Part shown: positions 59,252-64,000 of the stretch, piece after piece
Layout of the letters: each line of letters opens with the position of its first letter
Position numbering within the stretch: the first letter of the stretch is position 1
Assembly: GCF_004327355.1 (NCBI RefSeq)
Contig: NZ_QJUM01000004.1
Span: 62,001-126,000, forward strand
Origin: Phytopseudomonas dryadis
GTDB taxonomy: Bacteria; Pseudomonadota; Gammaproteobacteria; Pseudomonadales; Pseudomonadaceae
Direction: 5' to 3'
Length of the DNA stretch: 64,000 nucleotides
Notes under the pieces: model-generated
Database searches by the model: none
Told to the model about the DNA's origin: nothing
What the model saw: only the letters and a program-made list of their open reading frames with translations
Program-made: the position numbers and the translations under genes

Positions 59252-60177
59252 TCGGTAGCGAATTCCAGCACCTGCGCGGCGCTGATAAAGGCCGTACTGG
59301 CATGATCGCCATGCGCCTGGATACGTAGCTCGGAGACGAAGCCGAGCCTGGTCAGGGCAGCATCCAGGTCCCGTGCATTATCGACGATGCGCCGTCGCGC
59401 CTGATGCAACAGCCGCTCGTCCTGCCGCGCAGGATCGCCTGCAGGCTGTTCGCCATCGCCCACGCTCAGCAACAGCCGAGGCTCGCCGCTGCGCAGCGAG
59501 CGTGCGCCTTTGGCTGCCGGCAGCAGGCTGAAGATATACCGCTGCTTCCACCACAGCGAAGGGCTGGATGCCAGGTAGCGCTGGAATGCCTGGGGTCGGC
59601 TCAGCAGGGTGTAGACCGTGAACAGGCCGCCATAGGAGTGGCCGAACAGGGTCTGCCGCCCCCTGTCGATGGGATAGCGCGCCTCGACCAGTGGCTTGAG
59701 CTCATTCTCGATAAAGGCCAGAAAGCGCTCGGCGCCACCGTGCCTGCTCGATAGCCGGTCACCGGTATCGCCCATATCCGCTGCTGGCGGGGTGTAATCC
59801 TCGGCCCGCGCCTGCACATCGAAGGCTTCGTCAGTGGGGTAGCCGATGCCCACCAGCACGACCGGTTCGCGGCCACCGCGAAAGGCATTCGGCTGGAACA
59901 TGCGTGATTGCGGCAGCAACGCCGGAAACAGCAGATTACCATCGAGTACATAGATGACCGGGTAGCCCTGGGCAGGCGGCTGGCCAGGCGGCACCGACAG
60001 GTAGATGCGGTATTCACGCCCGGTGTGTTGCGAATGCAGCTCGCGTTCTTCGGCGAGGGGCAGCGAAGCCGTGCGCCAGGGCGACGTGTCGGCACTGGCG
60101 CTCAGCCAGGGCACCATTCCCAGCAGAAACAGCGCGCAACGCCACTCAACGCCCAGCCAACCGCTCATGCCAGTCAA
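59248..60177 (-). CDS. periplasmic alpha/beta-hydrolase, siderophore trilactone esterase-like (IroE/PfeE type)
   Basis: The 309-residue protein has a signal peptide ([16 protein letters not shown], cut near residue 30), then the esterase fold. It includes [20 protein letters not shown] (about 72-91), the nucleophile elbow [13 protein letters not shown] (Ser about 175), SSPSLWW, and a late His in HGDHAST. This pattern is that of Fes-related periplasmic esterases (IroE, PfeE) that linearise enterobactin-type siderophores. The start is TTG at 60177, because AAGGAGGA lies eight bases upstream; an ATG at 60168 lacks a site. It lies with a catecholate receptor and DUF2218 gene in one direction, supporting the role. 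Confidence 0.83.
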   Translation of the reverse strand: MTGMSGWLGVEWRCALFLLGMVPWLSASADTSPWRTASLPLAEERELHSQHTGREYRIYLSVPPGQPPAQGYPVIYVLDGNLLFPALLPQSRMFQPNAFRGGREPVVLVGIGYPTDEAFDVQARAEDYTPPAADMGDTGDRLSSRHGGAERFLAFIENELKPLVEARYPIDRGRQTLFGHSYGGLFTVYTLLSRPQAFQRYLASSPSLWWKQRYIFSLLPAAKGARSLRSGEPRLLLSVGDGEQPAGDPARQDERLLHQARRRIVDNARDLDAALTRLGFVSELRIQAHGDHASTAFISAAQVLEFATD

Positions 60178-60442
60178 TGCTCAGGTCCTCCTTGCGCGCG
60201 AAGCGTGGCAGATGGTCGTCGAGCACCGCACGAATACGGGCAGCGGCCTCTTCACTGGGCGCCTCGCAGTCGAAGCGTAGCGTCCGATCGTCGGCACGCA
60301 TCAGGCACAGGCCGAAGGGAAATTCGGCTCGCGCCTGCTGCTCGTCGAATTCGACGCTGATCTTGTGGCGGAAATGTTTGCACAGCTTGCTCATGTACAG
60401 CGAGGCCGAGGCCGTGGCCACGCAACCTTGAAAACGGATCAT
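60146..60442 (-). CDS. DUF2218 protein of the siderophore locus
   Basis: The 98-residue protein has the DUF2218 pattern: YMSKLCKHFRHKISVEFDEQ (about 17-36), ARAEFPFGLCLMRADDRTLR, and [16 protein letters not shown] at the end. The family has no known reaction but is very often found beside siderophore receptors and transporters. It overlaps the esterase start by 32 bases, so the esterase is translated from inside it. The receptor lies 351 bases upstream in the same direction. Confidence 0.85.
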   Translation of the reverse strand: MIRFQGCVATASASLYMSKLCKHFRHKISVEFDEQQARAEFPFGLCLMRADDRTLRFDCEAPSEEAAARIRAVLDDHLPRFARKEDLSIDWHERLAGR

Positions 60443-60541
60443 GCAGGTTTCTCGGGTTATGAAGACTGTTCACGAAGTTGTCGGTTACCGCATGCAGCGA
60501 CGAAAGACCGTTAAGACGAAAGACCGTTAAAAGGCAAAAGC

Positions 60542-60676
60542 AGCCATAAGCTGCAAGCCTCAAGCTAGTTCGTAGGATGGGTGCAACCCATCGGCAATTG
60601 ATGGGTTTCACCTGCGCGGCCCGACCCATCCTACAGGCTGCCTCGCTTCTAGCTTGAAGCTTGTGGCTTGCAGCTC
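60542..60676. repeat. long imperfect inverted repeat with AAGCTTG and GTAGGATGGGT arms
   Basis: The 351-base gap between the receptor and DUF2218 genes holds outer arms AAGCTGCAAGCCTCAAGCTA and TAGCTTGAAGCTTGTGGCTT. Inner arms GTAGGATGGGTGCAACCCAT and GACCCATCCTAC are nested within. The whole can fold as one long hairpin. A duplicated ACGAAAGACCGTTAA (about 60502-60531) lies to its left. Confidence 0.75.
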
Positions 60677-60744
60677 AACGTCCGTTTGCGCCTTGGTCAG
60701 GTCGTGAACAGTTCTTGTTGGTCATGCGCCAAGGCGCAATGAAA

Positions 60745-60775
60745 GCGGGCACGAGAAACGCTGTCTCGTGCCCGC
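60745..60775 (-). terminator. terminator of the siderophore receptor gene
   Basis: GCGGGCACGAGA (60745-60756) pairs with TCTCGTGCCCGC (60764-60775), a perfect 12-bp stem with a seven-base loop, about 18 bases after the receptor stop; TTTC follows on the minus strand. Confidence 0.8.
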
Positions 60776-60793
60776 GATGCGCTGCTAGGCAAG

Positions 60794-63016
60794 TCAGAAA
60801 TCGACGCTCAGGCTGGTGTAGAAGGTACGCCCCGGTTCGTTGTAGGTGTAGGCGCCCGCTTCACGCGCATTACCTTCCCGGTACAGGCGCTTGTCGAACA
60901 GGTTGTCGACGCCCGCGCTGACACTCAGGCTCCTGGTGATGGCGTAGCTGCCACTGAAGCCCAGCAGCGCGTAGGGCGAGATCTGGCGACGCGCGTCGCC
61001 GGTCAGCACATTACCCTGATAGTCGTACTTGCCAGGTTTCTGCTTGCCATACCAGACCACCGAGGCACGCAGCGACAGCGGCTCGCTGACCTGCCAGTCG
61101 AGGCTCGAGTTGACCGTGTATTCCGGGATGATCGACAGCGGCTCGCCGGTTTCCTTGTTCACCGACTGCAGCATGTAGGTGAAGTTGGTGTTCCAGTCCA
61201 GGTTGCTCGCCACCGGTACGTTCAGGGTGCCCTCGAGCCCTTCGACCACCGCCTTGGGCACGTTTTCCCACTGGAACACATCGGCGTTGGCGTAGGCGGA
61301 ACTGCTGCCGCCCACCGCGCTGCCAACGGCGCTTCGTCCGGCCTCGATCTTGTTCTTGTAGTCGTTGCGGAAGTAGGTGATGCCGGCGACCCAGCCGTCA
61401 CGGTTGAATTCGATGCCCAGCTCCTTGTTGACGCTGGTTTCGGCGTCCAGGCCCTCGTTACCCTGCAGGTAACAGGCGCCACCGCCGCCCCAGCAACCGG
61501 CGCCGCGACTGTACAGCAGATAATTAGGGTTCAGTTGATAGAGGTTCGGCGCCTTGTAGGCACGCGCGATCCCCGCCTTGAGGGTGAAGTCCGCGCCCAG
61601 GCTCTGCGACACGTTCAGCGCCGGACTCCAGTTGGTGCCGACGATGCTGTGATGGTCGACACGCAGGCCCGGGGTCAGGATGGTCCCGGGACGCAACTCG
61701 ATGTTGTCCTCGACGAACAGCGACGCGATTCGCGCCGAGATGTCCGAGGCACGATTGGTATCGCTGATACCGGGAATAGAACCGGCCTCGATGGTGCTCT
61801 GGGTATTCGAGGAGGGATCGTCCAGCGACTGTTCGACCCACTCGGCGCCAACCGTCAGAACCTGCTCCACCCCCCAGGACAGCGGCAGATTGACTTCACT
61901 GTGCGCGGTGGTGCTTTCCAGCACGCTGGTGTTGAAAACGCCATTGGCGGTGATGTTGCCCTCGGGGCCGCCGGAGAGACCTTCCTCCAGGCGCCGGTTG
62001 CGCGTCTTCTCGTATTGCAGGTAACTCAGGCTGGTCCCGAAGTCCCAGTCGCCATGATGGGTCAGGGCGTAGTTCTCGCGGTACATCTTGTTGGTCGTGC
62101 GGCCGAGCCAGGGCTCGCGGTAGGAGGTCAGCGCCGCGGAACCGCTGTTGTTCATGTTGTCGCCCGCGTAGATATTGCCCTGGCGACTGAAGCCCGCTTC
62201 GAAATCGACGCTCTGCCGGTCGTCGAGGCGCCAGGACAGCAAGCCGTTGAGGTCCTTGTTGCGCACACCCTCGCGGCCGGACGTCGAACGCGCGCCGGCA
62301 TTGATGACATGCCCTTCGTTGATGTCCTCGTCGTCCATGTCGGTCTTGCTGAGATTGCCGTACAGGCGATAGGACAGGTTCTCCGTGACCGGCCCGCTGA
62401 GGCCGAAGTTGATGCGCTTGCTGGCCCCCTCCTCGCTGTGCTGCGGCATGTTCATGTAGACGGTGGCGTTGCCATGGTGCTCGGCGGTCGGCGCCTTGGT
62501 GATGATGTTGATGACACCGCCCGCGGCACCGTTGCCGTAGCGGGCCGCGGCGGGGCCACGCAGCACCTCGATACGCTCGACCTGATCGGCGGGAACCCAG
62601 TTGGTGTCCCCACGGGTGTCACGGTCGCCACGCCAGCCGTAACGTATCGAGTTGCGCGAGGTCACCGGCTTGCCATCGACCAGGATCAAGGTGTTCTCCG
62701 GGCCCATGCCACGGATGTCGATCTGCCGGTTGTTGCCCCGGGCACCGGAGCCGCTGTTGCCGGTCAGGTTGACACCGGGCTGCTTGCGAATGATCTCGGC
62801 GATGTCGTTGGCCGGCGGCGCCTTGCGGATGTCTCCGGCGCTGATCACGGAGACCCCGGGAGCCTGCTTGAGCTCTTCCTGAGCGGTGGCCATGACCTTG
62901 GTTTCTTCCAGTTCCAGCGCCTCATCGGCGTGCGCGACACTCGCCAGGCCGCTGGCCAGCAGCAGCGCGGCGGCCAGCCGATCGAGCGGCCAGCCCCTGT
63001 AGTGACGATTGCCCAT
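60794..63016 (-). CDS. TonB-dependent catecholate siderophore receptor, FepA/PirA type
   Basis: The 740-residue outer-membrane protein has a signal peptide (LAAALLLASGLASVAHA) and a TonB box region (LEETKVMATA). The plug carries DIAEIIRKQPGVNLTGNSGS, RGMGPENTLILVDGKP and VERIEVLRGPAAARYG. A 22-strand barrel follows, ending GRTFYTSLSVDF with terminal Phe. The extracellular loop GCWGGGGACYLQGNEGLDAE (about 505-524) holds a Cys pair typical of FepA. These features place it with FepA/PirA/PfeA, importers of ferric enterobactin-like catecholates. The neighbouring esterase and divergent AraC gene agree. Confidence 0.93.
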   Translation of the reverse strand: MGNRHYRGWPLDRLAAALLLASGLASVAHADEALELEETKVMATAQEELKQAPGVSVISAGDIRKAPPANDIAEIIRKQPGVNLTGNSGSGARGNNRQIDIRGMGPENTLILVDGKPVTSRNSIRYGWRGDRDTRGDTNWVPADQVERIEVLRGPAAARYGNGAAGGVINIITKAPTAEHHGNATVYMNMPQHSEEGASKRINFGLSGPVTENLSYRLYGNLSKTDMDDEDINEGHVINAGARSTSGREGVRNKDLNGLLSWRLDDRQSVDFEAGFSRQGNIYAGDNMNNSGSAALTSYREPWLGRTTNKMYRENYALTHHGDWDFGTSLSYLQYEKTRNRRLEEGLSGGPEGNITANGVFNTSVLESTTAHSEVNLPLSWGVEQVLTVGAEWVEQSLDDPSSNTQSTIEAGSIPGISDTNRASDISARIASLFVEDNIELRPGTILTPGLRVDHHSIVGTNWSPALNVSQSLGADFTLKAGIARAYKAPNLYQLNPNYLLYSRGAGCWGGGGACYLQGNEGLDAETSVNKELGIEFNRDGWVAGITYFRNDYKNKIEAGRSAVGSAVGGSSSAYANADVFQWENVPKAVVEGLEGTLNVPVASNLDWNTNFTYMLQSVNKETGEPLSIIPEYTVNSSLDWQVSEPLSLRASVVWYGKQKPGKYDYQGNVLTGDARRQISPYALLGFSGSYAITRSLSVSAGVDNLFDKRLYREGNAREAGAYTYNEPGRTFYTSLSVDF

Positions 63017-63063
63017 CTGTGTTCTCCCCTGAAGTTGGCGACAGCGAGTCAGTCAGCCATATG

Positions 63064-63084
63064 CTACTGATTCGTATTTATGAT
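63064..63084. promoter_or_regulatory. weak Fur-box-like site near the receptor promoter
   Basis: Read on the minus strand this is an A/T-rich CATAAATACGAATCAGTAG, partly like the Fur consensus, about 50 bases ahead of the receptor start. It is weaker than the site at 63193. Confidence 0.4.
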
Positions 63085-63192
63085 GATGGAGAGTGTCCCA
63101 CAGCCATTGCGGGAAAAGGTTTGCGCCAGCAAGGATGATGTTTGTGCGAACACCCGCTTGCCGCGGCATGTGGTCACGGGGCGACAAGCAAG

Positions 63193-63211
63193 GATAAGAA
63201 TCATTTGCATC
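63193..63211. promoter_or_regulatory. Fur-box-like site between receptor and AraC regulator
   Basis: GATAAGAATCATTTGCATC matches the Fur consensus GATAATGATAATCATTATC at 12 of 19 positions. It is located between the divergent receptor and regulator genes, as expected for iron-controlled expression. Confidence 0.6.
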
Positions 63212-63387
63212 AATACCGAGGCGGCAGTAGTCTTGCCCGGCGTTTCCGGCACGGGCACTCGTGAATCCATCCCGTGTTCGCCGGATTGCCCCTGCCGGCA
63301 TCCGCCCAGTGCCTGGCCCGCCAAAAGCGGGTTGCCGGATCCGCGCCAGTTTTCGCCCGATACAGCCCAAGCCCAGCAGGTAGTGAC

Positions 63388-64000
63388 ATGTCCAGCATGC
63401 AACCCGTGGTGCCACGCAGCGAGCTGATCCGCCAGGTCAGCCCCGACCTGCGCCTGATCGAGGCCGAGCCCTGCCGTGACAACCTGTTCCGCGGGCAGTT
63501 GCGCTGGCTGCGCCTGCGGGCCGGGCTGTCGCTGCACTGCTCCGATTGCCATGAACTGCACAATTTCAGCACCCAGGTGCAGATCGAACCCCGCCTGAAC
63601 TTCATCCTGTTCCTGGAAGGCCATAGCGACGTGCGCTACGGCGACCACGCCGTGCGCTTCGGTTCGCCGAGACCGGCTCCCTGCGAAGGCGTCGCCCTGT
63701 CGCTGAGCGAACCGGTGCTGTTCTCGCGCCAGGCGCAGCGCGGCACACACATCCGCAAGCTGGTGGTCAGCCTGGCGCCGGAGTGGTTCGACGCCGGCGG
63801 CCTGGACGATCAGGCCGAGTACGCCAACATCACCCGCTTCACCCGCCAGCACCTGGCGCTGCGCCGCTGGCAGCCGTCCCCGCGCCTGCTGGCCATGGCC
63901 GAACAGATTCTCCATCCGCCCGGCTACGGCCCGCTGCTGGAAAACCTCTACCTGGAAAGCCGCAGCCTGGAGATCGCCAGCGAGGCTCTGGCCATGCTCT
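63388..64000 (+). CDS. AraC-family regulator, N-terminal part, cut by window edge
   Basis: An open frame begins at the ATG at 63388 (AGGTAG nine bases upstream) and continues through the right edge, giving 204 residues. It begins MSSMQPVVPRSELIRQ and has a PchR-like sensor domain: LHCSDCHELHNFSTQVQIEP, LNFILFLEGHSDVRYGDH, and LYLESRSLEIASEALAML at the edge. The DNA-binding AraC domain would lie beyond 64000. PchR-type regulators sense a ferric siderophore and activate its receptor gene, which fits the divergent catecholate receptor. Confidence 0.87.
   Translation, partial: MSSMQPVVPRSELIRQVSPDLRLIEAEPCRDNLFRGQLRWLRLRAGLSLHCSDCHELHNFSTQVQIEPRLNFILFLEGHSDVRYGDHAVRFGSPRPAPCEGVALSLSEPVLFSRQAQRGTHIRKLVVSLAPEWFDAGGLDDQAEYANITRFTRQHLALRRWQPSPRLLAMAEQILHPPGYGPLLENLYLESRSLEIASEALAML

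Overview
The window is a high-GC Pseudomonas-type chromosome segment. The gene order pckA-hslO-hslR-rimK-ldcA-amgS/amgR-tex-gshA-argA-argE-pit-...-gcvH-gcvT-...-ubiI-ubiH-pepP-ygfB-zapA-6S RNA-ygfA-...-ubiD-...-rho-trxA-ppx is, from memory, the order around the PA5192-PA5241 region of P. aeruginosa. Intergenic DNA holds several dispersed inverted-repeat families and short 7-bp tandem repeats, as expected for a Pseudomonas of the mendocina/stutzeri/alcaligenes kind. The species cannot be fixed from sequence reading alone. No tRNA, rRNA, CRISPR array, integrase or complete insertion sequence was seen.

Layout. 1-7.2 kb: PEP carboxykinase (cut by the window edge), redox chaperone Hsp33, a Gly-rich membrane protein, an LpxT-like PAP2 enzyme, Hsp15, then the rimA-rimB-rimK operon (EAL phosphodiesterase, retropepsin-like protease, ribosomal S6 glutamate ligase) with an LD-carboxypeptidase overlapping rimK. 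7.2-13.4 kb: a large MASE1-PAS-GGDEF-EAL protein and the AmgS/AmgR (EnvZ/OmpR-type) two-component pair. 13.8-18.8 kb: tex, a hotdog thioesterase, gshA, and a small Rmf-like protein. 19-30 kb: argA, argE, the Pit/DUF47 phosphate module, a CYTH-CHAD triphosphatase, DUF502, an orphan GspE/PilB ATPase, a QmcA-NfeD pair and an exported DUF2388 protein. 30-46.9 kb: gcvH and gcvT without gcvP, a miniature inverted-repeat element, a ferric-iron ABC permease and binding protein without an ATPase, the ubiI/DUF4442/ubiH/pepP/ygfB cluster, the cell-division genes zapA and a ZapB-like coiled coil, 6S RNA with ygfA, a 46-aa membrane protein, EVE, FliL-like and quinone-oxidoreductase genes, and a ferredoxin reductase next to ubiD.

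The most notable region is about 46.9-55.5 kb, a lower-GC defence island inserted between ubiD and rho. It holds a complete type IC restriction-modification operon (hsdM, hsdS, hsdR, closest to the EcoR124I kind). Between hsdS and hsdR lie a PrrC anticodon nuclease and a RhuM-family gene. PrrC keeps the ATPase motifs, the Lys-tRNA recognition segment, and an Arg-Glu-His triad with the spacing of the E. coli protein. hsdS carries three perfect 12-bp repeats encoding a TELT spacer, the type of sequence that switches spacer length in EcoR124I versus EcoR124II. The locus therefore looks like a two-layer antiphage system: restriction first, and tRNA-cleaving suicide if restriction is blocked.

The right end (55.6-64 kb) has rho, trxA, ppx and an iron-acquisition locus: a FepA/PirA-type catecholate receptor, a DUF2218 protein, a periplasmic trilactone-esterase-like hydrolase and a divergent AraC-family regulator, with a Fur-box-like site between receptor and regulator.
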